Source: Desulfosudis oleivorans (GTDB lineage: Bacteria > Desulfobacterota > Desulfobacteria > Desulfobacterales > SURF-7). Taken from it: a stretch of 64,000 nucleotides of DNA. The stretch lies in contig DYJC01000008.1 in NCBI GenBank assembly GCA_020723305.1, positions 1 to 64,000 of the forward strand. The letters run 5' to 3'. A model generated the notes under the pieces. That model had not been told where the DNA came from. It made no database searches and saw nothing but the letters and a program-made list of their open reading frames with translations. Below, in pieces: positions 1 to 7,302 of this stretch (its first letter is position 1; each line of letters begins with the position of its first letter). A program made the translations under genes and the position numbers.

Positions 1-62
1 ATCTTCTGATCTCTTGCTTTTCTCCGTTGTGCCAGAAGCTCTTTGGGATGATCCGTGGAAAT

Positions 63-254
63 ATGGGACGTACATTAAAATATGAATTGACACTTTCAAC
101 TCAAGCCCCACATGATGGTATGTACTCCCATATTCCACAATATGATTACTGGATTCAATAAAAAAACGTCCATCGCGTCATACCCGATGCTATTGAGATT
201 TCCCTTCATATCAATATGAAAATCACTCTCTATAAAAAGTTGAGATCTTTCGTT
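63..254. repeat. Direct repeat, copy A (uninterrupted)
   Basis: This segment recurs with scattered substitutions at 655-1006. Shared landmarks are gggacgtac, attaaaatatgaatt, cactttcaactcaa, attccacaatat and gtcatacccgatgctattga. Copy A lacks both the 35-bp insertion and the MITE found in copy B, so it serves as the empty-site reference. No coding function is evident. Confidence 0.8.
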
Positions 255-654
255 GTTAATTGTATTTTGTTTTCCATTTGGGCGATGAACAGACAGTTAA
301 AACTTACCCTGGATATTTGGTTTCGTAATCTTCTAAGCTTCATTGGTAAAATATTTCTCAGATTGATTGATGAAATCAGGAGTGGGAATATTTCCAGGTT
401 GAAGCGGAATGAATGATTTTATAACGAAGTCGTTCACTGTCTGAGTGGGTTAGGGATCGTTTGGAAAAAACAGTTTATATCTACTTTTGTTTTTAGCCGG
501 AAGCAATCTGGAAAAAACCTGATCGATTATTTAATTCCTGTGGTTCTGTTTTTTCCTTACGAGCCCTTATCCACGAGTTTGAACGACGAAGTCTTAAAAT
601 TATTCATGGAGCGGCATTCGAAGAAAAAGTTTTTCTTCATAAACGCAGGGGGAG

Positions 655-1006
655 ATGTGGGACGTACAGAAAGCGCCGGACGGGGATGTGCGGGATGTGG
701 GGCATTAAAATATGAATTATCACTTTCAACTCAACCCTCAAATGATGATATATACTCCCGGATTCCACAATATAATTGTTGAATTCAATAAAAAATCATC
801 CATCACGTCATACCCGATGCTATTGAGGTTTCCTTTCATATTAATATGAAAAACACCCTCGAGCCAATTTCAAAAGTCTCTTGTTGTAGTTCCGGCGAAA
901 ATTAAAATCCAGTATTTTCGGCTCTTTTCTGAGCACTGACTTTCGCCGGTGTGACGCTTTATAATCGTTTTGAAATTGGCTCCCTCCATACAAATTTGAG
1001 ATCGTT
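655..1006. repeat. Direct repeat, copy B (interrupted)
   Basis: Diverged copy of 63-254. Two insertions distinguish it: about 35 bp of GC-richer sequence between gggacgtac and attaaaat (near 668-703), and the 122-bp MITE at 861-982. The homology to copy A resumes after the MITE (ccatacaaatttgagatc against ctataaaaagttgagatc), so the MITE inserted into a pre-existing copy of the repeat. Confidence 0.75.
861..982. mobile_element. MITE-like element, copy 1 (122 bp)
   Basis: The ends are perfect inverted repeats (GAGCCAATTTCAAAA and its complement), flanked by the 4-bp direct repeat CCTC (857-860 and 983-986). Inside is a second inverted pair around ttccggcgaaa / tttcgccgg. There is no coding capacity. 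Full copies occur at 4163-4305 and 32793-32914, and a right-end remnant at 31333-31368. Copy A of the surrounding direct repeat shows the site without the element. Confidence 0.85.
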
Positions 1007-1199
1007 GCGATCCAAGAAAATTAGGTGTTCATACCGTTCTCCGGGAAAATATTTGATAGCTGGAAAGGATATCTGATTTATAGCTGCCCTAAACACATGT
1101 TATCGGCAAAATAAATCCATCAGGATACGGAAAACAGGTTGAGTTCTTCTAAGAAACTGTTAAATATATAAAAAAAATTAGAGTCTTTTAAGAGGTGAC

Positions 1200-1901
1200 A
1201 TGTTGAAACAATTAAAATTTTTAATATATACTCGACCCTTTATTTTTTTTGCCTATTATCTTATCCGAATATATAGTTTGACGTTTCGTTTAACGGTCGT
1301 TAATGAAGAAAAATGGCAAGCGTTGTTAAAGTCAGACAAAACGATCCTTCTTTGCACATGGCACCAGCAATTTTTCTCCGCTATCCGGCACTTTAAAACC
1401 TATTCAAAATTTAATCCCGGTCTCATGATCAGCCAAAGCCGTGATGGGGATCTGATTTCCGGCGTGGCCAATAAAACAGGCTGGCATACCCCCAGGGGCT
1501 CATCCTCACGGGGAGGAAAAAAAGCAATGGGTGAAATGATCAAGCACTTGAAAACGTATAAATTTGGATGCCACATTGTTGATGGCCCCAGAGGTCCAAT
1601 GGGCAAAGTTAAGGCCGGGATCATAAGAATGGCTCAGGAAGTGGATGCCTTGGTTGTTCCATTTTATATCTCTGCAGAAAATGCCTGGTTTTTTAATTCC
1701 TGGGACAAATTTATGCTTCCCAAACCTTTTTCCAAAGTAACCATAACTTTTGGTGATGAAATCTACTTTGGAAAAGATGACACGCCTGAAGCCTTTGAAG
1801 CCCATCGGCAGTATTTGGAAACCATTATGCTGCCCAAACTCATCGTAAAAACTCCATTCAATCAACAATCCGAACCGGATATCTCAAAATCATATCCATA
1901 A
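1200..1901 (+). CDS. DUF374 / lysophospholipid acyltransferase-like protein
   Basis: A 233-residue protein of the DUF374 type, a branch of the lysophospholipid/lipid A acyltransferase superfamily. A hydrophobic N-terminus (about residues 8-30) suggests inner-membrane association. The supporting features are LLCTWHQQF (His near residue 50, in place of the usual HX4D block), SQSRDGDLISG, TPRGSSSRGGKKA and the VDGPRGP motif typical of DUF374. The likely role is lipid A or envelope lipid acylation, but no substrate has been fixed for this subfamily as far as I know. The start ATG follows an AGAGGTG ribosome site. It stands alone, with no operon partner. Confidence 0.75.
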   Translation: MLKQLKFLIYTRPFIFFAYYLIRIYSLTFRLTVVNEEKWQALLKSDKTILLCTWHQQFFSAIRHFKTYSKFNPGLMISQSRDGDLISGVANKTGWHTPRGSSSRGGKKAMGEMIKHLKTYKFGCHIVDGPRGPMGKVKAGIIRMAQEVDALVVPFYISAENAWFFNSWDKFMLPKPFSKVTITFGDEIYFGKDDTPEAFEAHRQYLETIMLPKLIVKTPFNQQSEPDISKSYP

Positions 1902-1935
1902 AATAGTGAAGTCTGATAGTGCCCTGTTTATTTGA

Positions 1936-1985
1936 AAGAAATGCATTTCTTGTGATTTGACAGTCTGGTTACGATCAAATATAGT
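1936..1985 (+). promoter_or_regulatory. Sigma-70-type promoter plus palindrome for the TA operon
   Basis: TTGACA (1957-1962), a 17-bp spacer and TATAGT (1980-1985) form a near-consensus housekeeping promoter about 40 bp upstream of mntA. Immediately upstream lies a perfect 16-bp palindrome, AAGAAATGCATTTCTT (1936-1951), a possible operator for autoregulation by the toxin-antitoxin complex. The promoter is seen directly; the operator role is inferred. Confidence 0.7.
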
Positions 1986-2026
1986 ATTCCCAATGCGTTG
2001 AAAATTAAAAGGACTTTGCAATAAAA

Positions 2027-2329
2027 ATGAATAAGCCTATTTCCAAAAATGAAATTATTGCACTAATTAAAGAGGAAAAAACTTATTTAAAAGAAAATTT
2101 TGGCGTTCTAAATATAGGGCTGTTCGGCTCTTTTGCAAAAGACCTACAAAATTTTGATAGTGATATTGATTTTTTAGTTGAATTTTCAGAGCCTCGTTTT
2201 GACTGGATCGCCGGCTTACAAATATATCTGGAAAAAAAATTCGAAAGAAAAATAGAAATCGTCCGGAAACGCAGCCTAACAAAAAGTCGCTTTTTTGAAC
2301 GAGTTGAACAGGAAATTATTTATGCTTGA
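2027..2329 (+). CDS. mntA: MntA-type nucleotidyltransferase antitoxin
   Basis: A 100-residue minimal nucleotidyltransferase. The signature GLFGSFAKDLQNFDSDIDF carries the GSX10DXD catalytic motif of MntA antitoxins, which in known pairs neutralise the HepT toxin by AMPylating a tyrosine. Its stop overlaps the hepT start by 8 bp (atgcttgatga), so the two are translationally coupled, as usual for type VII systems. A ribosome site AAAGGA lies rather far (about 12 nt) from the ATG. It is likely cytoplasmic and driven by the promoter at 1957-1985. Confidence 0.85.
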   Translation: MNKPISKNEIIALIKEEKTYLKENFGVLNIGLFGSFAKDLQNFDSDIDFLVEFSEPRFDWIAGLQIYLEKKFERKIEIVRKRSLTKSRFFERVEQEIIYA

Positions 2330-2678
2330 TGATATTATTTGGGAAAACTTGCAATTAATTTCAGAGTCACTTGATTTGATCAATAACCGATTTGAAAAAA
2401 TATCCAAACCGGAGGACTTTGTTTTGCATGAGAGTGGCGTTTTAATCCTTGATGCAATTGCTATGAGACTGCAGGTCGTTGGTGAATTGTTAAGAAAAAT
2501 AGATAAAGAAGATCACTCCTTTTTAAAAAAATACAGCGAAATTAATTGGGACAATATCATAAGGTTGCGGGATATTGTCTCTCATCATTATGAAAAAGTA
2601 GATCATGAAATTATTTTCGATATTTGTAAAAACCATATTCCGAAATTAAGAAAAACAATTCAAAAAATGATCAGATAG
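2322..2678 (+). CDS. hepT: HepT-like toxin (HEPN RNase)
   Basis: A 118-residue all-alpha HEPN-domain protein. RDIVSHHYEKVDHEI contains the RX4HXY motif: Arg and His form the RNase site, and the Tyr is the residue AMPylated by MntA in characterised pairs. I chose the ATG at 2322, which overlaps the mntA stop, over an upstream TTG at 2295 because the overlap matches the usual MntA-HepT arrangement and HEPN domains begin close to this point. The motif is intact, so the toxin is probably functional. Confidence 0.85.
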   Translation: MLDDIIWENLQLISESLDLINNRFEKISKPEDFVLHESGVLILDAIAMRLQVVGELLRKIDKEDHSFLKKYSEINWDNIIRLRDIVSHHYEKVDHEIIFDICKNHIPKLRKTIQKMIR

Positions 2679-2717
2679 TTTCTCTCTTTAAAGTGGCTCT
2701 ACGAAAAAGGAGATACC

Positions 2718-3242
2718 ATGAAAATTCTTGTCACCTATTTCAGCCAGACCGGAAATACCAGGCAGATTGCAAATGCGATTCATAACGAAATTGTAAAAAA
2801 ACAGGATTGCGAACTGATCGCTCTGGAAAATATTCACCCGGAAGATCTGAAAAAATATCAAATGATTTTTGTCGGCTCACCCATACATGCCGGAGGTCTT
2901 GCAGCGCAGGTTACTGCTTTTCTTGATTCCATTCCAATTGATCCGGGATTCACGATGGCAGCATTCATTACTCATGCTGCCTCGGTTTATGAACCTGCAA
3001 GTTTTAATAAAGGCGTAAAGGCTTTTGAGGCTTCTGCTGCCCAAAAAAATATTGCTTTTCATGGTATATTTTCCTGCCAGGGAAAACTTACCACAGCGCT
3101 TCACGATTTTGTAAAAGCTTCCAAAAAACTTTCAGATGATGAATGGGAAAAAAGAAAAGCGGAATTCAATCAGCACCCCAATGCAGAAGATGAAAAAATG
3201 GCATCTGCTTTTGCGCGGAAAATCATAGAAGATGCAACATGA
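2718..3242 (+). CDS. Flavodoxin-family protein
   Basis: A 174-residue flavodoxin-like protein. The N-terminus MKILVTYFSQTGNTRQIA is a classic FMN phosphate-binding loop (S/T-x-T-G-N-T), followed by a FVGSPIHAGGLAAQ segment in the place of the second FMN loop. The size fits short-chain flavodoxins. It would act as a cytoplasmic one- or two-electron carrier or FMN-dependent oxidoreductase; the partner is unknown. An AAAGGAGA ribosome site precedes the ATG. It lies 40 bp after hepT and converges on the gene at 3311-3847. Confidence 0.75.
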   Translation: MKILVTYFSQTGNTRQIANAIHNEIVKKQDCELIALENIHPEDLKKYQMIFVGSPIHAGGLAAQVTAFLDSIPIDPGFTMAAFITHAASVYEPASFNKGVKAFEASAAQKNIAFHGIFSCQGKLTTALHDFVKASKKLSDDEWEKRKAEFNQHPNAEDEKMASAFARKIIEDAT

Positions 3243-3310
3243 AAATGGAAATAGCCCTCTGGTGTGGATTTCTGTCTTTGCGCTTGCGGATTTTCATGTG
3301 TAGGAAAAAA

Positions 3311-3847
3311 TCAGATTGTCCTGTCGATAATCGAGCCATTCAGAGAAACAATTTTTTCGTCTATCTGTTTCAATGCCTGTTCAATGGTGGAATAGCTGAT
3401 TTCCGGCAAACGGCTGCCCCAAACCTTTTCAGCCTCCTTGAGACCGCGAAGCACACCCTCGCGTCCGGCTTTAAGCTTTTCAATATCATCGCCGGCACCA
3501 TTTAATACAAAATCTGCGATTCTTCCGGACGTCTGTTTGACCCCGAAATATCCGTTCTCGCTGACCAGGTCCTGGGCATTGGACACAATTGAATTTTTAC
3601 TTCCGGATATGGTGAATGAAAACTCTCTGGTGGTCAGTAGATTGGCGGTATCTGCCTGAGTATAAATATTTTTCCCTGACCGGTGTTGGGTCTCCATTCG
3701 AAAATCAGCATACGTGGCTTGCTGGATGTTCAACAGCAAGGATTCACTCCCATTGGTATTGTCATATTTCCGAACCGTCTGAAAAGAAAACGTACTGAAT
3801 TCCTGAAGACGCGCATAGCCGATTGTTTGATTGGATTGTTCAATCAT
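3311..3847 (-). CDS. DUF5610-like hypothetical protein
   Basis: A 178-residue soluble protein. Its C-terminal half (GYFGVKQTSGRIADFVLNG, then WGSRLPEISYSTIEQALKQI) matches my memory of the DUF5610 domain found in many proteobacterial hypothetical proteins; the function is unknown. There are no cysteines and no membrane segment. I placed the start at the ATG whose upstream AAAGGTG gives a normal spacing; a GTG nine bases further upstream overlaps that ribosome site. It is monocistronic and divergent from the PEBP gene. Confidence 0.6.
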   Translation of the reverse strand: MIEQSNQTIGYARLQEFSTFSFQTVRKYDNTNGSESLLLNIQQATYADFRMETQHRSGKNIYTQADTANLLTTREFSFTISGSKNSIVSNAQDLVSENGYFGVKQTSGRIADFVLNGAGDDIEKLKAGREGVLRGLKEAEKVWGSRLPEISYSTIEQALKQIDEKIVSLNGSIIDRTI

Positions 3848-4342
3848 GTGTTTCACCTTTTGTCATATTGTTTACCCTGTTGATAGTATCGACATGTTCA
3901 GGCAAAAATTTAAAAATCATTTTTGTCTTATGATAAACAATTCTACACCAAATCATCTACCTGTTCATTTATCCTCCTGTAAAATATAAACAACTGGGTC
4001 ATCATGCCCCAGTTGGTGGATGAAAATCATCTCATCCCCTGGACTCTCCTGCTTGCTCCTTTTTCTGAATTGCCAATTAGTAATATAATAACAGGTTGTT
4101 AAATCAAGATGGTATTGACCTGGCATTCAATTTGCTGTATTTCCGGTTTCAAACAAGACTATGAGCCAATTTCAAAAGTCTGTTGTTGTCGTTCCGGCGA
4201 AAGCTGGACAAACAGTAAAACGTAACGCTATCCAGTATATTCAGTTCTTTTCTGGACATCGGCTTTCGCCGGTGTGACGCTATTAACCTGTTTTGAAATT
4301 GGCTCCCATGTCATTTTAATAACCGTATCAGGAGGCGATACC
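3848..4342. other. Intergenic region with inverted repeat and MITE copy 2
   Basis: About 500 bp without a gene, between the divergent genes at 3847 (minus) and 4343 (plus). It holds a perfect 8-bp-armed inverted repeat, CAACTGGG (3991-3998) / CCCAGTTG (4008-4015), with no T-run, and the MITE copy at 4163-4305. The inverted repeat could be an operator; nothing else is recognisable. Confidence 0.55.
4163..4305. mobile_element. MITE-like element, copy 2 (143 bp)
   Basis: Same terminal inverted repeats as copy 1 (GAGCCAATTTCAAAA), and the same inner pair (ttccggcgaaagc / ggctttcgccgg). It is longer by about 21 bp in the middle. The flanking 4-bp words are CTAT (4159-4162) and CCAT (4306-4309), a target duplication with one mismatch. 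It lies directly upstream of the PEBP gene, whose ribosome site is 20-odd bp past its right end. Confidence 0.8.
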
Positions 4343-4846
4343 ATGCAGAATTCAGCCGTGAAGAAATTGAATGTGAAAAGCACAGCTTTCCGGACAGGCG
4401 AAACAATCCCTTCGGAATATACTGCTGACGGAGATAACATCTCACCGGATCTTTCCTGGGAAGGAACGCCTTCCGGCGTAAAAAGCCATGTCATCCTGGT
4501 GGAAGACCCGGATATTCCAATCCCGAAATTTCTGGTATCTTCATGGGTTCACTGGGTGGTTTACAACATTGCACCGGAAATAACATCCATTCCAAAAGCG
4601 TTTCTGAACCATGGATTATCTGAAAATGGCGCAACACTGGGCATGACATCTTATCGGAAGCTACAGTACGGCGGTCCCTGCCCTCCCTTTGGGACCCATC
4701 GATACTATTTCAAGGTGTATGCATTGGATAACACGCTGGATTTGAAGCCCCAAAAAGCAACCAAAAAGAATATTCTCAAAGCCATGGATGGTCATATACT
4801 GGCCTTTGGTTATTTAATGGGAACCTATAAACGTCAAAAAAAATAA
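4343..4846 (+). CDS. YbhB/YbcL-type PEBP family protein
   Basis: A 167-residue phosphatidylethanolamine-binding-protein homologue. Family features are the DGDNISPDLSW motif, the VEDPDIP block (usually D-P-D-A-P), the SWVHWVVYNI segment and GPCPPFGTHRYYF, which together line the anion/ligand pocket. There is no signal peptide, so it is predicted to be cytoplasmic. The ligand is unknown for bacterial members. The start is the ATG after GGAGGCGATACC; longer in-frame starts would run into MITE copy 2. It precedes the sigma-54-controlled cluster but is probably transcribed separately. Confidence 0.85.
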   Translation: MQNSAVKKLNVKSTAFRTGETIPSEYTADGDNISPDLSWEGTPSGVKSHVILVEDPDIPIPKFLVSSWVHWVVYNIAPEITSIPKAFLNHGLSENGATLGMTSYRKLQYGGPCPPFGTHRYYFKVYALDNTLDLKPQKATKKNILKAMDGHILAFGYLMGTYKRQKK

Positions 4847-4856
4847 AGAACCGGAC

Positions 4857-4879
4857 AAGTGGGTCATAGCGACCCACTT
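4857..4879. promoter_or_regulatory. Inverted repeat, candidate enhancer site for the sigma-54 activator
   Basis: AAGTGGGTC (4857-4865) and GACCCACTT (4871-4879) are perfect 9-bp arms around a 5-bp loop, followed by a further ATGACCCA half-site. There is no T-run, so it is a poor terminator. It ends about 107 bp upstream of the -24 element at 4986, a usual distance for an upstream activator sequence. Its use by the regulator at 21145-22959 is inference. Confidence 0.5.
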
Positions 4880-4985
4880 AATGACCCAATCCAGTCCCTT
4901 TTCTAATACCTCTACCCATTGTCCGCAGGATTAATTTTCAAAAAATTATTATTATTTCAAATAATTAAATCATTATCCCCCTGCA

Positions 4986-5001
4986 TGGCACCCTAATTGC
5001 T
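4986..5001 (+). promoter_or_regulatory. Consensus sigma-54 (-24/-12) promoter
   Basis: TGGCAC (4986-4991), five bases, then TTGCT (4997-5001) is a full match to the -24/-12 consensus TGGCAC-N5-TTGC. Transcription would start near 5012, giving a leader of about 67 nt to the mutase small-subunit gene. The whole fumarate-addition cluster to 20921 reads in this direction, and an enhancer-binding activator gene lies at its end. Confidence 0.85.
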
Positions 5002-5078
5002 CATTTGGTATGCACGCAGATAGTAACCGTGTTTACAGCAGTGATAAACTTTTTGAGTGCGTGTTGGAGGTGTTCTGC

Positions 5079-5483
5079 ATGAATCAGAAAAGAAAAATCC
5101 GCGTGCTGGTGGCCAAACCCGGATTGGATGGACATGAAAGGGGCGCTCATGTGGTTGCGTATGGCCTGAGGGATGCCGGATTCGAAGTGATATACACAGG
5201 GCTTCGGCAGACAACGGAACAGATCGTAAATGCAGCGATCCAGGAAGATGTGGATGTGATCGGTCTTTCCATTCTGTCCGGAGCCCATGTTTCATTAACC
5301 CGGAAGGTACTGGATGAACTGAAAAACCAGAAAGCCGAAGATATTATGGTGATTGTCGGAGGAATTGTTCCGAGTGAAGACATCCGGGATCTAAAAGAGA
5401 TGGGAGTACGTGAAGTGTTTACAGCCGGGACACCGATTTCAGCAATATCTGATTTTATCGAATCCGCAATACCGGCAGACTGA
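5079..5483 (+). CDS. B12-binding small subunit of acyl-CoA mutase
   Basis: A 134-residue cobalamin-binding subunit of a methylmalonyl-CoA-mutase-type enzyme. It has the base-off/His-on signature DGHERG (Asp17, His19 as lower axial Co ligand, Gly22), then GLSILSGAH and VIVGGIVP, which surround the nucleotide tail. The start ATG follows GGAGGTG at a good distance; longer in-frame starts lie around the predicted transcription start. It is the first gene of the sigma-54 cluster, 42 bp before the large subunit. The predicted role is rearrangement of an alkylsuccinyl-CoA to an alkylmalonyl-CoA, from context. Confidence 0.9.
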   Translation: MNQKRKIRVLVAKPGLDGHERGAHVVAYGLRDAGFEVIYTGLRQTTEQIVNAAIQEDVDVIGLSILSGAHVSLTRKVLDELKNQKAEDIMVIVGGIVPSEDIRDLKEMGVREVFTAGTPISAISDFIESAIPAD

Positions 5484-5525
5484 TTTTTATAACAACATAT
5501 CCAAAAACACCGGAAAGGGCTTTTC

Positions 5526-7283
5526 ATGGCTGAAGACAACAAATATCTTGAAAAAATAAAAACCCAGCAAAAAGAGTGGGAGGAGAATGTTCTTCAAAAA
5601 CGGGTCAAACGATTCAACCTCAAAGAAAGCCCGACAAAATTTTATTCTCCTCTGTCCACCATAAAAAACGATTTCTGCGAGAAAGTCGGTTTTCCCGGGC
5701 AATATCCCTATACATCCGGCAACAATCCGTTTGATTTCTGGAGAGCCTATGCAGGCGATGCGGCTAAAATGGGTTACCGACCGGACTGGGGTGGTGCAGG
5801 CGGTGTGGGCAAATACGGCGGATTTGGAACAGCAGAAGACTACAGGGACTACCTGATCCGAATGCATTCCATGGGACGAACCGGTGGACCCAACATGGCT
5901 TTTGATCTGGTCACCCAGTGCGGTTATGATTCCGACAGCCCATTCGCGGACGGAGAGGTCGGACGGGTCGGGGTTGCGATTGATACCTTCCGTGACTTTG
6001 CCACCATTTATGAGCCCTATACCGGCGCTCTGGAAATCGATAAAGTCCCTTCCAACTTCACCATCAATGCCCCCGCAGCCATTATCATCGCCATGTATGC
6101 CGTTCTTGCCGATAAACGGGGCGTTCCGCTGAACAAGCTCAAGGGAACACCCCAGAATGATATCCTGAAGGAGTTTATTGCACGCGGTACTTATATTTTT
6201 CCACCCAAACCTTCTTTGCGGCTTTTCCGTGACACCTGTGTGTTCTGCACCCAATTAATGCCGGAGCTGAATATCAACAGCATGGGTGGGTATCATATCC
6301 GGGAAGCCGGCGCATCCAGAGTCCAGGATCTTGCTTTTTCCATGGCCAATGCTGCTGCCTATCTTCAGACAGGCATCGATGGCGGCCTTGCGGTGGATCT
6401 CTTTGCTCCGAAATTTACCTTCAATGCATTTGGTGGAAGCATGGAAATCTATCCGGAAATCGCCTTTCAGAGAGCGGCAAGAAGAATTTATGCAAGGATG
6501 CTGAAAGAACGTTTCCATGCAAAAAATCCAAGAAGCATGCTGATCCGTCAGCCGATTACTGCACATATCGGTTGTTCTTCCACTACCCTTCAGCGTCCCC
6601 TGAACAATCTGACGAGAGCAGTGGTAGGAGGCATGGCAGCCGGAATGTCCGGAGGAATGCCGGGCGCGTTTCCTCCTTTTGATGAACCCATGGGACTAGG
6701 ACACAGCCAGGAAGCGGTACAGCTTCAACTGGATGCAACCCGAATCCTGATATACGAAGCCAAGGTTTCCGATGTAAACGACCCATGGGCCGGTTCCTAC
6801 TTTATGGAATCATTAACCGATGAGATCGAAGAGCAGACAATCGCTGAAATGGAAAAAATTGAAAACATGGGCGGAGCGGTTGCTGCAATTGAAAACGGAT
6901 ACATGCAGAAGGCCATTGCCAAAAGCTCATATCAGAAACAGCGCAAAATCGATAAGCAGGAGGAATTCGTAATCGGCGTCAACTGCTATACCGGCCAAAA
7001 TGAAATCAATGTCAATGTAAACCGGGAAGTGGAAGCCTCCTACGATCCGGAGCTCATGAAAAGCGCTGAAAAAAGACAGAAGGAAAAACTGTCGAGATTA
7101 AAAAGAGAGCGGGACAACACAACCGTCCACTCTCTTCTCTCAACCCTCCGGCAGCATGCAAAAGATGAGGCGGTGAATCTGATGCCCGATATCTGCAAAT
7201 GCGTGGAAAACGATGTCTCTCTCCAGGAAATCTGTGATGTGTTCCGGGAGGTGTTCGGCGAATTTCAACAAGCCAAGCTTTGA
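5526..7283 (+). CDS. Acyl-CoA mutase large subunit (alkylsuccinyl-CoA mutase candidate)
   Basis: The 585-residue substrate-binding subunit of a coenzyme-B12 mutase, in the split form. By eye it aligns with methylmalonyl-CoA mutase (MCM): GKYGGFGT puts Tyr97 at MCM Tyr89; IARGTYIFPPKPS puts Arg220 at Arg207; GGYHIREAG puts His257 at His244, with the same 37-residue spacing between Arg and His. Isobutyryl-CoA mutases carry Phe and Gln at the first two places, so this pocket looks made for a substrate with a free carboxylate, as expected for alkylsuccinyl-CoA. The region before Tyr97 (around FWRAYAGDAAKMGYRPDWGG) is longer than in MCM, perhaps widening the pocket. It is cytoplasmic and co-transcribed with the B12 subunit and MeaB. 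Confidence 0.88.
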   Translation: MAEDNKYLEKIKTQQKEWEENVLQKRVKRFNLKESPTKFYSPLSTIKNDFCEKVGFPGQYPYTSGNNPFDFWRAYAGDAAKMGYRPDWGGAGGVGKYGGFGTAEDYRDYLIRMHSMGRTGGPNMAFDLVTQCGYDSDSPFADGEVGRVGVAIDTFRDFATIYEPYTGALEIDKVPSNFTINAPAAIIIAMYAVLADKRGVPLNKLKGTPQNDILKEFIARGTYIFPPKPSLRLFRDTCVFCTQLMPELNINSMGGYHIREAGASRVQDLAFSMANAAAYLQTGIDGGLAVDLFAPKFTFNAFGGSMEIYPEIAFQRAARRIYARMLKERFHAKNPRSMLIRQPITAHIGCSSTTLQRPLNNLTRAVVGGMAAGMSGGMPGAFPPFDEPMGLGHSQEAVQLQLDATRILIYEAKVSDVNDPWAGSYFMESLTDEIEEQTIAEMEKIENMGGAVAAIENGYMQKAIAKSSYQKQRKIDKQEEFVIGVNCYTGQNEINVNVNREVEASYDPELMKSAEKRQKEKLSRLKRERDNTTVHSLLSTLRQHAKDEAVNLMPDICKCVENDVSLQEICDVFREVFGEFQQAKL

Positions 7284-7302
7284 TATCGAAAAAGGATAAA
7301 AC

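Larger units (their letters stand above)
1..1199. other. Non-coding accessory region with repeats
   Basis: I find no convincing gene in the first 1.2 kb. Short open frames at 216-416 and 540-782 lack a good ribosome-binding site and overlap the duplicated segment described separately. The stretch is AT-rich and contains a direct duplication (63-254 and 655-1006) and one MITE-like element (861-982). It looks like decayed intergenic or mobile-element-scarred DNA upstream of the first real gene at 1200. Confidence 0.6.

Noticed and set aside
216-416. 66-codon frame in the 5' region
   Set aside because: Overlaps the duplicated segment, has no ribosome site and no recognisable product.
540-782. 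80-codon frame across repeat copy B
   Set aside because: Created by the 35-bp insertion in the repeat; the frame is not preserved in copy A.
3991-4015. Inverted repeat CAACTGGG/CCCAGTTG as a terminator
   Set aside because: No T-run on either strand and it lies upstream of both flanking genes, so it is noted only as a possible operator.
5487-6254. Antisense open frame opposite the mutase large-subunit gene
   Set aside because: Shadow of a conserved coding sequence; composition is not protein-like and there is no start signal.
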